DNA of 64,000 nucleotides from Defluviicoccus sp. Its GTDB lineage: Bacteria > Pseudomonadota > Alphaproteobacteria > MPNO01. The stretch's first letter is position 1. Every line of letters begins with the position of its first letter. The notes beneath the pieces were generated by a model. The model was not told where the DNA came from and did not search any database. It worked only from the letters and a program-made list of their open reading frames with translations. The position numbers were made by a program, and so were the translations under genes. This document shows positions 8,686 to 16,841 of the stretch, one piece after another. The stretch covers positions 1 through 64,000 of the forward strand of contig JAPPIT010000179.1 of NCBI GenBank assembly GCA_028820505.1, read 5' to 3'.

Positions 8686-8713
8686 TTGCAATAGTAATAA
8701 GAATTAGTCGCAA
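8686..8713. promoter_or_regulatory. Candidate Fur-type iron box
   Basis: An AT-rich element in GC-rich surroundings: TTGCAATAGTAATAAG followed by AATTAGTCGCAA. Its ends TTGC and GCAA are symmetric and its centre resembles the Fur pattern (TTGCAAATGATAATCATT-like). It stands 63-90 nt upstream of the DUF2218 start. The resemblance is by eye; a Rhizobiales-type Irr or RirA box fits less well. Confidence 0.5.
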
Positions 8714-8843
8714 TTAAAATGTCGAGTCGGCGCGATCGGGCGATGAGGTGGCGGTTGCCGCGCCGGCCCGCCCTCGTCCCGATCCGGCTCAAGCGCCTCC
8801 AGGGCAAGGATCGAGGGGCGGGTGCCCGCCGTTTCTTCTTCTC

Positions 8844-8875
8844 CCGTCATGGTCGACGGAGGCCGACCATGACGG
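8844..8875. repeat. Collapsed single copy of family A
   Basis: CCGTCATGGTCGACGGAGGC followed by CGACCATGACGG: one hairpin flanked on both sides by the outer ends of the doublet, lacking the spacer and second arm. It looks like a doublet reduced to one unit. Confidence 0.6.
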
Positions 8876-8905
8876 TGAGGGTCCGACGGGAGGCGGACTC
8901 GCTAA

Positions 8906-8921
8906 TGTTTCACGTGAAACA
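8906..8921. other. parS site (ParB binding), perfect consensus
   Basis: TGTTTCACGTGAAACA matches the bacterial chromosomal parS consensus exactly and is extended to a 24-bp perfect palindrome (8902-8925). It abuts the stop codon of the MFS gene. Chromosomal parS sites load ParB and cluster near the replication origin. Confidence 0.9.
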
Positions 8922-10121
8922 TTAGCCGCCCCGATCCAGCCGCGACAGCGCCCATGCGGCGGCGAGGCCTGTGAGGATCATCGGGACCGTCAGCCAGTTG
9001 GCGCGTTCCCACGAGGCGAGGCCGGCGACCAGGGCGGCGAGGATCGGCGGGCCGATCAGCTGGTTCAGCATCAGCATCTGGCTCACCAGCCCGACGCAGG
9101 TCGAGGCGAGACCCGGCCCCGCCGCGAGCGCGCCGGTGCGGGCGAGGACGGCGGGCGGGATCATGCCGCCGATGAACGGCATGAAGATCGCGCAGGCGAG
9201 GCGGAGGCCCGGGTCGATCCCGTCGGCGAAGATGCCGGGCGTCGAGATCAGCATCCCGAGATAGGCGAGCGCGATCACCCGCGCCGCCGGCCAGCCGCGC
9301 CTGAGCAGCCAGCCGCCCAGCACGCAGCCCGGCGCGTTGACGACCATCGCCACCGCGACCCAGTAGGACGCCGCGTGGTGCGGGTAGCCCTGGCGTTCGA
9401 TCAGGAAGGTCGGCAGGAACACCGAGACCGAGATGTAGACCAGCGAATAGGCGGCGAAGCAGGTCGCGAGGGTGGGCGGGCCGGGGCTGGTAACGGTCTT
9501 CCATATGGCGGTCCGCATGGGCGTCGCGATGCCGCTTCCCGTGGCCGCCCGCGCCCCCCGCGTCGCCCACGCCGCCCCGCCGATGGCGGCGAGCGCCAGC
9601 GCGCCGTTGATCTGCCACAGCCCGCGCCACGACGCGGCCTCGATCACGGCGGGCGAGACCGCCACCATGCCGGCGAGCCCGACCGGCATGTAGAACGCCC
9701 AGAGGCCCAGCGCCATCGGCCGGTCGCGCTCGCGGCAGAAGGCGCCGATCGCGGTCGGCCCGGCGGTGAGCACCGTGACGTAGCCGCAGCCCTCGACCAG
9801 GCGGGTCAGGAACAGCTCCGTCCCCGACCCGGCGAAGCTGCCGAGGACGGTGCCGGCGACGATCACGCCGAGCCCCGAGAGCAGCATCCGGCGGTGGCCG
9901 AACCGGTCGGCGACGAAGCCCCAGACCATCCCCGTCGCCACGCCCACCGCGGCGAGCGCCGAGACGATCCACCCCGCCTCGACCAGGCTGAGGCCCAGCT
10001 CGGCGCGGAGCGCGGGGAGCGCCGCCGGCAGCTTGCCGATCTGGAACGCGGCCACGATGCCGGCGACCGCGATCGCCGCGACCGCGAGCCACGAGGTGGC
10101 GGGCGCGCGGTCCCCGGTCAT
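8922..10121 (-). CDS. MFS transporter
   Basis: 399 aa with about 12 hydrophobic segments, the usual size for a 12-helix major facilitator. The signature GFVADRFGHRRMLL between helices 2 and 3 is the MFS motif A (G-x-x-x-D-R-x-G-x-x). It acts in the inner membrane; the substrate is unknown. The start lies 13 nt after the stop of the SMP-30 gene on the same strand, suggesting co-transcription. With the lactonase and divergent SDR it may belong to a sugar or sugar-acid oxidation pathway (inference). Its stop codon directly touches a parS site. Confidence 0.75.
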   Translation of the reverse strand: MTGDRAPATSWLAVAAIAVAGIVAAFQIGKLPAALPALRAELGLSLVEAGWIVSALAAVGVATGMVWGFVADRFGHRRMLLSGLGVIVAGTVLGSFAGSGTELFLTRLVEGCGYVTVLTAGPTAIGAFCRERDRPMALGLWAFYMPVGLAGMVAVSPAVIEAASWRGLWQINGALALAAIGGAAWATRGARAATGSGIATPMRTAIWKTVTSPGPPTLATCFAAYSLVYISVSVFLPTFLIERQGYPHHAASYWVAVAMVVNAPGCVLGGWLLRRGWPAARVIALAYLGMLISTPGIFADGIDPGLRLACAIFMPFIGGMIPPAVLARTGALAAGPGLASTCVGLVSQMLMLNQLIGPPILAALVAGLASWERANWLTVPMILTGLAAAWALSRLDRGG

Positions 10122-10134
10122 CCGCGCCGGGGGC

Positions 10135-11013
10135 TCAGGCGCCGAAGACCGGCTCGGGCAGGCCGCGCACGCCGGGATCGGCGGCGAACAGCGCGCCGGC
10201 GAGCGGTTGTTCGGCGAGCGCCGCGCGGTCCATGCGGAGCGAGGCGGTGGTGACGTAGAGCGTCGCGAGCTCCGGCCCGCCGAAGGCGCACGACGTGACC
10301 TGCGGCACCGGCAGGGCGATGGTGCGGTCGACCGTGCCGTCGGGCGCGAAGCGGCTCACCCTGCCGCCGAACATGTGGGCGCACCAGACGAACCCCTCTT
10401 CGTCCACCGTCGCGCCGTCCGGCACGCCCTCGTCCTCGGGGATCGAGGCGAAGACCCGCTTGTTTTCGAACGTCCCGGCCTCGAGGTCGAAGTCGAACGC
10501 CCAGATCCGGTGCGAGTAGCTGTCGGTGAAGTACATCGTGGCGGAGTCCGGGCTCCAGCAGAGCGCGTTGGGGATCCGGATATCGCCCATCGTCGACTCC
10601 GCCTTGCCGTCCGCGCCGATCCGCCAGAGCGTCCCCTGCGGCTTGTGGCCGGGGTCGTTCATCGTCCCCACCCAGAACCGCCCGGCGCGGTCGACCTTGC
10701 CGTCGTTCATCCGGTTCTCGTTGAAGCGGCCCTCGCCCTCGGGGTCGCAGATCTTCTCGATCCCGCCGGTTTCGAGGTCGAAATAGTGGAGCCCGGTGCG
10801 GAGCCCCGCCACCAGCCGCCCCGGCCCGGCGAGCCCGATCGAGCCGATCTCGGTCTCGACGAACCAGCGCTTGCGCCCGCCGGTCGCCGGATCCAGCCGG
10901 TGCACCGTCGGGTTGTTTATGTCGACCCAGTAGAGCGCCGCCTCGCCGGGCGACCAGACCGGGCTCTCGCCCAGAACCGCGTTGCCGTCCGCGGCGACTT
11001 CGACCTCGCCCAT
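10135..11013 (-). CDS. SMP-30/gluconolactonase family lactonase
   Basis: 292 aa, six-bladed beta-propeller of the SMP-30/gluconolaconase/LRE family. The N-terminal LGESPVWSPGEAALYWVDI holds the first metal-binding glutamate. RFNENRMNDGKVDRAGRFWVG (read in parts) contributes the Asn/Asp ligands. IPNALCWSPD and FTDSYSHRIWAFD carry the last ones. Members hydrolyse sugar lactones with a divalent metal in the cytoplasm. The neighbouring MFS transporter and SDR dehydrogenase suggest a dehydrogenase-then-lactonase pair. The exact lactone is unknown. Confidence 0.8.
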   Translation of the reverse strand: MGEVEVAADGNAVLGESPVWSPGEAALYWVDINNPTVHRLDPATGGRKRWFVETEIGSIGLAGPGRLVAGLRTGLHYFDLETGGIEKICDPEGEGRFNENRMNDGKVDRAGRFWVGTMNDPGHKPQGTLWRIGADGKAESTMGDIRIPNALCWSPDSATMYFTDSYSHRIWAFDFDLEAGTFENKRVFASIPEDEGVPDGATVDEEGFVWCAHMFGGRVSRFAPDGTVDRTIALPVPQVTSCAFGGPELATLYVTTASLRMDRAALAEQPLAGALFAADPGVRGLPEPVFGA

Positions 11014-11105
11014 GCCGTTCCTCCTCCGGGCCAGTATCGCACCGGGGCGCGGCTTGCGGTATCCTCCCGCGCCTTCGCGGAACCGTATCGACAGGGGGAT
11101 GACGG

Positions 11106-11864
11106 ATGGGACGTCTCGACGGCCGGGTAGCGATCGTCACCGGCGCGGCGCAGGGGATCGGCGCGGCCTACGCCAAGCGCTTCGCCGAGGAGGGCGCGAA
11201 GGTCGCGATCTGCGACGTGCTCGACTGCACCAACGTCGTCAACACCATTACCCAGTCGGGCGGCGAGGCGTTCGGCATGGAGGTCGACGTCTCCGACGAG
11301 GCGCAGGTGGGGGCGCTGGTCGCGAGGACGGTCGAGACCTTCGGCCGGGTCGACGTGATGGTGCCCAACGCGGCGATCTTCGCCGCGCTGAACCGCCGCT
11401 CCTTCCTCGACATCGGGGTCGAGGAGTGGGACCGGGTGATGGCGGTCAACGTCCGCGGCGTGTTCGTCTGCATCAAGGCGGTCGTGCCGCCGATGAAGGA
11501 GCAGGGCTACGGCAAGATCGTCAACATCTCGTCCTCCACCGTGCAGGCGGGCGTGCCGTGGTTCCTCCACTACGTCTCGTCCAAGGGCGCGGTCGACGCG
11601 ATGACCCGGGCGGCGGCGCGCGAGCTCGGCGATTTCGGCATAAGGGTGAATTCCATCGCCCCCGGCTTCACCATGAGCGAGCAGATCGAGAGCCAGCGCG
11701 AGGCGCTCCAGTTCAACCTCGACATGAACCTCGCCGGGCGCGCCTTCAAGCGCGAGGAGATGCCCGAGGATCTGCTCGGCACGATGGTCTTTCTCGCCTC
11801 CGCCGAGAGCGACTTCATGAGCGGCCAGACCGTGGTGGTCGACGGCGGGCTGGTGATGCACTGA
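11106..11864 (+). CDS. SDR family NAD(P)-dependent oxidoreductase
   Basis: 252 aa, classical short-chain dehydrogenase. The cofactor site is TGAAQGIGAAYAK, followed by the NAAIF motif (NNAG equivalent), the active-site Ser in NISSSTVQAG and the Tyr/Lys pair in HYVSSKGAVDAM. The C-terminal SGQTVVVDGGLVMH is typical of the family. It is probably a sugar or alcohol dehydrogenase that could feed the adjacent SMP-30 lactonase. The ATG at 11106 follows GGGGATGACGG. The stop is 13 nt before the next MFS gene on the same strand. Confidence 0.8.
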   Translation: MGRLDGRVAIVTGAAQGIGAAYAKRFAEEGAKVAICDVLDCTNVVNTITQSGGEAFGMEVDVSDEAQVGALVARTVETFGRVDVMVPNAAIFAALNRRSFLDIGVEEWDRVMAVNVRGVFVCIKAVVPPMKEQGYGKIVNISSSTVQAGVPWFLHYVSSKGAVDAMTRAAARELGDFGIRVNSIAPGFTMSEQIESQREALQFNLDMNLAGRAFKREEMPEDLLGTMVFLASAESDFMSGQTVVVDGGLVMH

Positions 11865-11877
11865 CCGCGGGCCGCCG

Positions 11878-13068
11878 ATGGCCCGGCGTCCGCCCGAGCC
11901 CGGCGCCGTCCTGTTCGCGGCGCTGGTCGGCGTCACGCTGATCGGGCCGCTCTCGGTCCATCTGTTCTTCCCGGCGGTCCCCTTCGTCCGGCGCGCCTTC
12001 GCGGTCGAGGCCGGCGCGGCGCAGCTCGCCTTCAGCCTGTCGATGCTGGCGATGGCGGCCGGGACGCTGGTCTACGGCACGCTCGCCGACCGCATCGGGC
12101 GCTTGCCGACGCTGATCGGCGGACTGGCGCTATTCTCCGGCGGGGCGGCGATCGGCGCGGCGGCGCCCACCATCGAGCTGCTGATCGGGGGCCGGATACT
12201 CCAGGGGCTCGGCGCCGCCTGCGGGGTGGTGCTGGCGCGCACCATGGTGAGCGACGTCTACGGCAAGGACCGGCTGCCGCAGATGATCGCGTATCTCACG
12301 ACCGCCTACGTGCTCGGGCCGATGATCGCGCCGGTCATCGGCGGCGGGCTCGCGGATACGCTCGGCTGGCAGTCGATCATGGTGGTCCCGGCCGCCTTCG
12401 GGCTCGCGACGATCCTGCTTGCCGTCTTCGTCATCGGCGAGACCCGGCCGCGCGCCGCGCCGGGGCCCGGCGCCGGGCTCGCCCAGGGCTATGCGCGGCT
12501 GCTCGGGCTGCGGCGCTTCGTCTTCCACATGGCCAACCCCGCCTTCGGCTCGGCCACCTTCATGTCGGCCAACGCGGGCGCGGCCTATCTGATGGTCGAG
12601 GTGCTGGAGCGCCCGGCGACCGAGTACGGGCTCTGGTTCACCCTCGGCCCGGTCGGCTTCATGCTCGGCAACTTCCTGTCGGGGCGGGCGAGCGGGCGGC
12701 TTTCGGCGGCGTTCCTGATCGTCTCCGGCACCGGGCTCACCTTCGCCGGCGCGCTCGCCCTCGCGGCGCCGGTCGTGGGCCTCGCGCTGAGCCCCGCAGC
12801 GCTGTTCGTCCCCATCGGCATCTTCTCGGTCGGCCAGGGCCTCTCGATGCCGCAGGCCCAGGCCGCCGCGATGTCGGCCGTGCCCGAGCTCACCGGCACC
12901 GCGTCCGGCATCGTCGTCTTCGCCCAGTTCCTGATGTCCGCCCTGCTGACCCAGACGGTGGCGGTGTTCTACGACGGCACCCCGCTCCCGATGGTGCTCA
13001 CCGTCGTCGGCGCCGCCGCCGCCTCGCTCCTGTTCGGCGTCCTGTCGGTGCTACCGGCGCGGCGCTGA
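11878..13068 (+). CDS. MFS transporter, Bcr/CflA drug-resistance type
   Basis: 396 aa, 12 predicted membrane helices. The start MARRPPEPGAVLFAALVGVT and the motifs LVYGTLADRIGRLPTLIGG, GRILQGLGAACGVVLARTMV and VLGPMIAPVIGGGLADTLGW are those of the Bcr/CflA multidrug efflux branch of the MFS. It exports substrates across the inner membrane using proton motive force; specificity is unknown. It follows the SDR gene by 13 nt. A perfect parS site begins at the first base after its stop codon. Confidence 0.8.
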   Translation: MARRPPEPGAVLFAALVGVTLIGPLSVHLFFPAVPFVRRAFAVEAGAAQLAFSLSMLAMAAGTLVYGTLADRIGRLPTLIGGLALFSGGAAIGAAAPTIELLIGGRILQGLGAACGVVLARTMVSDVYGKDRLPQMIAYLTTAYVLGPMIAPVIGGGLADTLGWQSIMVVPAAFGLATILLAVFVIGETRPRAAPGPGAGLAQGYARLLGLRRFVFHMANPAFGSATFMSANAGAAYLMVEVLERPATEYGLWFTLGPVGFMLGNFLSGRASGRLSAAFLIVSGTGLTFAGALALAAPVVGLALSPAALFVPIGIFSVGQGLSMPQAQAAAMSAVPELTGTASGIVVFAQFLMSALLTQTVAVFYDGTPLPMVLTVVGAAAASLLFGVLSVLPARR

Positions 13069-13084
13069 TGTTTCACGTGAAACA
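13069..13084. other. parS site (ParB binding), perfect consensus
   Basis: A second exact TGTTTCACGTGAAACA, starting at the base after the MFS stop codon and 4.16 kb from the first. Two exact 16-bp matches this close are not expected by chance and fit an origin-proximal parS cluster. Confidence 0.9.
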
Positions 13085-13256
13085 AAGGTCAGCCTTGTTG
13101 ACTTATCTATCGCGTGAAGAACTTGCCGTAAGTCGTTAATCCGTTCCCGCGCGGCCCGGCGGAGCGGGTCGGGAACCGCCCAACGCATGCCCGCCGCGTC
13201 CCCCGGGGACGCAAATCGCCCGAATCGGCTTGCCGGCGGGGCCGCGCGGCGCCAAT

Positions 13257-13280
13257 ATTCGTCCCCCTTCAGGGAAGAAT
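13257..13280. promoter_or_regulatory. Operator-like inverted repeat before DUF433 gene 1
   Basis: ATTCGTCCC-CCTTCA-GGGAAGAAT, 9-6-9 with one mismatch, ending one base before the start codon so that its right arm covers the ribosome site. Nearly the same repeat precedes the second DUF433 gene. Confidence 0.6.
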
Positions 13281-13281
13281 T

Positions 13282-13857
13282 ATGGCCCTGTCCCCCGACC
13301 TGACCGTCCGCGAGACCGCCCTCCTCGCGGGGGTTTCGGCAAAGACCGTCGAGAAGGCGCTGGAGGCCGGCGTGCTCAAGGCCGTGCCCGCGCCGGCCCG
13401 GTTCCGCGGCGGGGCGGCGCGGTTCCTGCCGATCCGGGCGGTGGCCTTCTTCCACGCGCTGGACGCCGCCGACCTCGCCGACCTGCCGCTGCGCCACAGG
13501 CGGGCGCTGTGGGACCAGCTGACGACCCTCAAGCCGGGCCCGCTCCAGGCGATCGAGTTCGCCCCAGGTGCTGCCCTCGACCTCGAACGCCTCGCCGCCC
13601 CCGCGCTCCGCTACGCCGAGCGCTACCGGGACGCCCGCGACCGCCACATCGCCCCCGCCCCCGACGGCGGCGCGCCGGTGGTCGCGGGGACGGGGCTGAC
13701 GGTCCACGCCGTGCTCGCGCGGCTGGAGGGCGGGGCGACGCTCGAAGACCTCGCGGCGGAGTATCCAGCGGTGCTGCCGAGGGCTTTCGCCGCCGCGCAG
13801 GTCTACGCGACGACGCATCCGTTGCGCGGGCGGCCGAAGGGGCGGGGTGGAGGGTGA
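13282..13857 (+). CDS. DUF433 antitoxin-like protein, orphan copy
   Basis: 191 aa. The N-terminal part has a helix-turn-helix-like segment (VRETALLAGVSAKTVEKALE), the middle is a linker domain, and the C-terminal domain is DUF433 (GAPVVAGTGLTVHAVLARL, ending TTHPLRGRPKG). DUF433 proteins are commonly VapB-type antitoxins partnered with a PIN-like DUF5615 toxin. It is clearly paralogous over its whole length to the 16867 gene. The DUF433 core is usually GTPVIAGTR; here the Arg is Gly. No toxin gene follows: the next 0.7 kb is repeats. It could be an orphan antitoxin or a stand-alone regulator. Confidence 0.7.
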   Translation: MALSPDLTVRETALLAGVSAKTVEKALEAGVLKAVPAPARFRGGAARFLPIRAVAFFHALDAADLADLPLRHRRALWDQLTTLKPGPLQAIEFAPGAALDLERLAAPALRYAERYRDARDRHIAPAPDGGAPVVAGTGLTVHAVLARLEGGATLEDLAAEYPAVLPRAFAAAQVYATTHPLRGRPKGRGGG

Positions 13858-14627
13858 TGTGGGAGTGTGCCGACGTCGACTTCTCCCTTTCCGTCATGCC
13901 CGGACTTGTTCCACTGCTGTCCGGTTTAACTTCGGCGGACCGGGTGCAAGGCGTTGGTACAGGCGGGTTTCCGGCCTTTCCACCGGATCGGGACACGGAT
14001 TGCGGGACGCTCGCACCGCCCGTCCGTATCTCCCGCTGTCACCCCGGACTTGTTCCGGGGTGACAGCGGGGGGCAGAGACGACCCCGAATTCTAAACCGG
14101 ACAACAGTGGAACGAGCCCGGGCATGACGGCTTGGTGCGATGGTCCGGTCGGATTACACGGCGCACGCGCCGGAAGCACTTCAACCGTCCTGAGAGTCTC
14201 AACTGAGGTTCCCATTGTGAAACTCACCTCCTGCTCACATCTCAGCAGTGAAATCTCAAACCAGGGTCTCAGCCGGAAGGTGGGACGTCCGCGACGCTTA
14301 CGAAAAACTATTTCCATTTATGATCTTCTTGCATTAAGTAGACGATGATTTTACCTTTGTCCACCATCGCAACTGAAGGCCACGACCATGACAGACGTGA
14401 CAGGCCACATCGATGCGACTACTAGAATTAAAGAGTTTCTGTGTGGCATCGTCCCTGGCAGCAAGACCGTCCTGATTACGCGCGGGCGAGACGTCAAAAC
14501 CTCACGCGCGTCGGCTGAGTCTGGTGCCGACTTGACACTCGTTGCGCGGACGACAGGAAAATTCGCCGCCATTGATGGATCAAATCCAAAATCTTCCGGA
14601 ATCAGGTATGAAAAAAGGAGAAGTCTT
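13858..14627. repeat. Intergenic region: family-B and family-C repeats, then low-GC sequence
   Basis: Family-B arms at 13891-13928 and 14093-14130 face each other, with a compact family-C hairpin (ACCCCGGACTTGTTCCGGGGT) at 14038-14064 between them. From about 14140 the GC content drops. An ATG frame at 14388 reads into the SnoaL-like gene, but its first 80 codons look non-coding and that gene has its own ribosome site. No other gene is seen. Confidence 0.6.
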
Positions 14628-15191
14628 ATGCGCTTGATGTCGGCTCTGTGGACTGCTGCGTTTGTGTTTTCATTCACACCAGCTGGCGCAGAAGAAATTA
14701 AATCCCTGGGAACTCCCATAACGTCAGAAAACCTCGTAGATGTTCTGGAGATACAACGGGTTGTTACCAATCTGACGGATGCCGTCGATAGCCAACACTG
14801 GTCTGTGGTACGTGATATCCTGGAAGACAAAGTAGACACGACGATCGGCGAGACGGAACCCGGCGTGTCTCGCGTGAAATCTGAGGATGAAATCGCAACT
14901 CGGTGGAAGAATTTCTACGACAATGCAGAGATACTTGTAATCCATCATGTGACGTCAAACGAGCGTGTTTTCTTCGACGATCCGAATAACGCAACGGTGT
15001 TTAGCAAAGGTGTTATCGTGGTTGAGAACACCCCCGCTGGTGCATATGCCAAGAGTGGTGGAACGCTGCGTATGTATCGCTGGGTCAACTATGAGTTCGG
15101 TCTGATCAGAACCAACAACGGCTGGAAGGTGAACAAGGTTCTGGTGGATTACCTCGTCCAGGAAGCGAATTCGCTGAAAGCTAAGAAATAA
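14628..15191 (+). CDS. SnoaL-like (NTF2-fold) secreted protein
   Basis: 187 aa from the ATG at 14628, with AGGAG 7 nt upstream. A signal peptide (RLMSALWTAAFVFSFTPAGA) is followed by an NTF2/SnoaL-like domain: VLEIQRVVTNLTDAVDSQHW, then RVKSEDEIATRWKNFYDNAE, and a final strand pair LRMYRWVNYEF/GWKVNKVLVDYLV. This fold serves many small enzymes and ligand-binding proteins, so function is not predictable. GC content and codon use differ sharply from neighbours, indicating horizontal acquisition. It sits alone between repeats and the nucleotidyltransferase-fold gene. Confidence 0.6.
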   Translation: MRLMSALWTAAFVFSFTPAGAEEIKSLGTPITSENLVDVLEIQRVVTNLTDAVDSQHWSVVRDILEDKVDTTIGETEPGVSRVKSEDEIATRWKNFYDNAEILVIHHVTSNERVFFDDPNNATVFSKGVIVVENTPAGAYAKSGGTLRMYRWVNYEFGLIRTNNGWKVNKVLVDYLVQEANSLKAKK

Positions 15192-15624
15192 CAGATCGAC
15201 AAATGACGGGGCTCAGGGCCAGTTGGGGCAGCATAGGGTCGTTAGGACAGTGAGACCTCATGGTCCTATGTGAAAGCGAAGATTTCCTCTCAGGGTAAGC
15301 TCTGGCATTTTTCAAGCTTAGTGCCTGCTAAAAGTCATGAGATATTCGTCGGATGACAGGTTGACCGAGACGCGGTGTTTTGAAGGCATGGTCAAAGAGG
15401 CAAGCTTGGCCTCAATAGCGGCACGGTGCAGCACTATTGTGCACCATCGCAATTGTGAACGCAGCCCGTCAATCGGCTGTAACCGCCCCGTGCAGCTTGC
15501 GTTGGACCGCCACGGTCACTCTATCAGCAGCCTGGCTCAGTGTAGCGTCGTCGAGCAAGCGGCGCGGTCTCATCACACCCCACTCCCACCGGACCCCGTC
15601 GAAGGGAAACGGAGCGGCCTGCCC
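15192..15624. other. Gap without a recognisable gene (end of low-GC patch)
   Basis: The sequence remains AT-richer than the surroundings until about 15590 and then returns to high GC. Weak dyads such as TAGGAC...GTCCTA around 15241-15266 might form a terminator for the SnoaL-like gene, but no T-run follows. Frames here have no plausible start or composition, and I see no repeat of the dispersed families. Confidence 0.4.
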
Positions 15625-16683
15625 CTATCTCCCCACCGCCCCCGCCAGTGCCGCCTTCGCGTCCGCGCCCAGCCGCCGTGCTCCCCGGTCCACCGCCTCG
15701 CGCCACGCCGGCCCGCGCGCCCGCGCCTCGGCGTAGGCGTCCTCGAGCTCGTCGGGGCGATCCTCGGCCAGCACGCGGATCAGCGCGGCCGATTGCTCGA
15801 TGTCCTTCCTCGCCTTGGCCGGCGCCGAGGCCGTCCGCCGGGTCGCGACGATGAGCTTGTGGACCGCGTAGCGGGCGGGGTCGGGAACGTTCGCGAGGAC
15901 CCCCGACCGGTAGAGGATCGCCGCCTGCGCCGGGTCGCGGATCAGGTAGTCCAGGAACCGCAGCGGGAGAGCATGGGCGCCGAGCGCCGGGAGCTCCAGC
16001 GGCTCGTCCCGGTCCGGCCCCTCGTTGGGCGTAAGCAGCTCGACGAGCGCGCCGCTGCCGGCGTCGCGCCACGCGGTGGGCTCTCGATGGAGACCGGGCC
16101 GGGCGACGAACGGTCCGATCCGGTTCAGCGCCTCGCCGAGGGACGGATCGAGGCGGTCGTCAAGCGCGACCGAGACCGAACGGAACGCCGCGATGTCGAT
16201 ATCCTCGGTGACGGCGCGGGCCTCCGGGATCTCGACGCCGAGAAGCGCGGGATAGCAGCGAAAGGCGTGGGTGCCGACGAGGACGCCGCGGAGCCGGAAC
16301 ACCCCCGCCTTCGACAAGGCGAGCAGCACCTTCCCGGTCTGCGCATCCGCCGCCGGCAGCCCGCCCGCGCGGCACATGCGGGCGAGCCGGCCGCGCTGTC
16401 TCTGGCGCTCCCTCGCATCCTCGTTCGCCTGACGGGCGCGTTCGACCCGCTCCCGGATTTCCGCCGTATCGGGTCCCAGATAGCGCTCGACGGCGCGACC
16501 GGCGAGCCGCTGCACCGAGTACCAGTATTTGCGATTGCCGCGCTGGCGAAGAACCGGCGTCCCCCCGAGCTCCAGCACCGCGTCCTCCTGGAGGCGCGCG
16601 AGCAGGTCGGAATAGGCCGTCTGCGCCGTCAGGGGCAGGCGCCGGTTTCGCGCGTCTTCGGTCACTTGTGTCTTGCCCAACAA
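15625..16683 (-). CDS. GSU2403-type nucleotidyltransferase-fold protein
   Basis: 352 aa, TTG start. The N-terminal part reads KYWYSVQRLAGRAVERYLGPDT, a feature of the GSU2403 family. A nucleotidyltransferase-like core follows: LRGVLVGTHAFRCYPALLG, then VTEDIDIAAF as the metal-binding D-x-D. A helical C-terminus follows. Such proteins are related to AbiEii/MNT-type nucleotidyltransferase toxins, but no activity is established for this branch. It is divergent from the DUF433/DUF5615 pair, and two TTGCCC...GGGCAA inverted repeats lie at or before its start, suggesting tight autoregulation. No obvious partner antitoxin is adjacent. Family recall is moderately confident. Confidence 0.6.
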   Translation of the reverse strand: MLGKTQVTEDARNRRLPLTAQTAYSDLLARLQEDAVLELGGTPVLRQRGNRKYWYSVQRLAGRAVERYLGPDTAEIRERVERARQANEDARERQRQRGRLARMCRAGGLPAADAQTGKVLLALSKAGVFRLRGVLVGTHAFRCYPALLGVEIPEARAVTEDIDIAAFRSVSVALDDRLDPSLGEALNRIGPFVARPGLHREPTAWRDAGSGALVELLTPNEGPDRDEPLELPALGAHALPLRFLDYLIRDPAQAAILYRSGVLANVPDPARYAVHKLIVATRRTASAPAKARKDIEQSAALIRVLAEDRPDELEDAYAEARARGPAWREAVDRGARRLGADAKAALAGAVGR

Positions 16684-16703
16684 AAATTATTTTCGTTGGG
16701 CAA
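16673..16703. promoter_or_regulatory. Operator-like inverted repeat at the nucleotidyltransferase start
   Basis: TTGCCCAAC-13 nt-GTTGGGCAA, perfect 9-bp arms with an AT-rich centre, overlapping the TTG start codon of the 15625-16683 gene. Binding here would block both transcription and translation. Confidence 0.55.
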
Positions 16704-16766
16704 TTGTGTCCCGAAGATGGACCGAAGGCAAGCGCGGCGGGACCCGGAAGCCCGAACGGCGAGATC

Positions 16767-16796
16767 TTGCCCAACCAACCAGAATTTGTCGGGCAA
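16767..16796. promoter_or_regulatory. Second TTGCCC/GGGCAA inverted repeat
   Basis: TTGCCCAAC-12 nt-GTCGGGCAA, nearly the same as the 16673-16703 repeat and 94 bp from it, within the divergent control region. A pair of identical operators suggests cooperative binding by one regulator. Confidence 0.5.
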
Positions 16797-16841
16797 ACTC
16801 AGACCACTCCCCGGCTAGCCCCTTCGGCCCCGCCGAACTAT

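Noticed and set aside
8902-10092. Minus-strand frame ending in Met-Phe-His-Val-Lys-His across the parS site
   Set aside because: The C-terminal residues are just the parS palindrome translated; the frame is a shadow of the MFS gene.
13085-13256. tRNA or small RNA gene after the second parS site
   Set aside because: A GC-rich dyad at about 13150-13185 does not fold into a cloverleaf and no acceptor-stem or T-loop consensus is visible.
14388-14627. Upstream extension of the SnoaL-like protein to an ATG at 14388
   Set aside because: The first 80 codons have no family resemblance; the ATG at 14628 has AGGAG and starts a signal peptide.
15337-16818. 493-codon plus-strand frame opposite the nucleotidyltransferase gene
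   Set aside because: Arg/Pro/Ala-rich antisense shadow; the minus-strand protein has coherent motifs and length.
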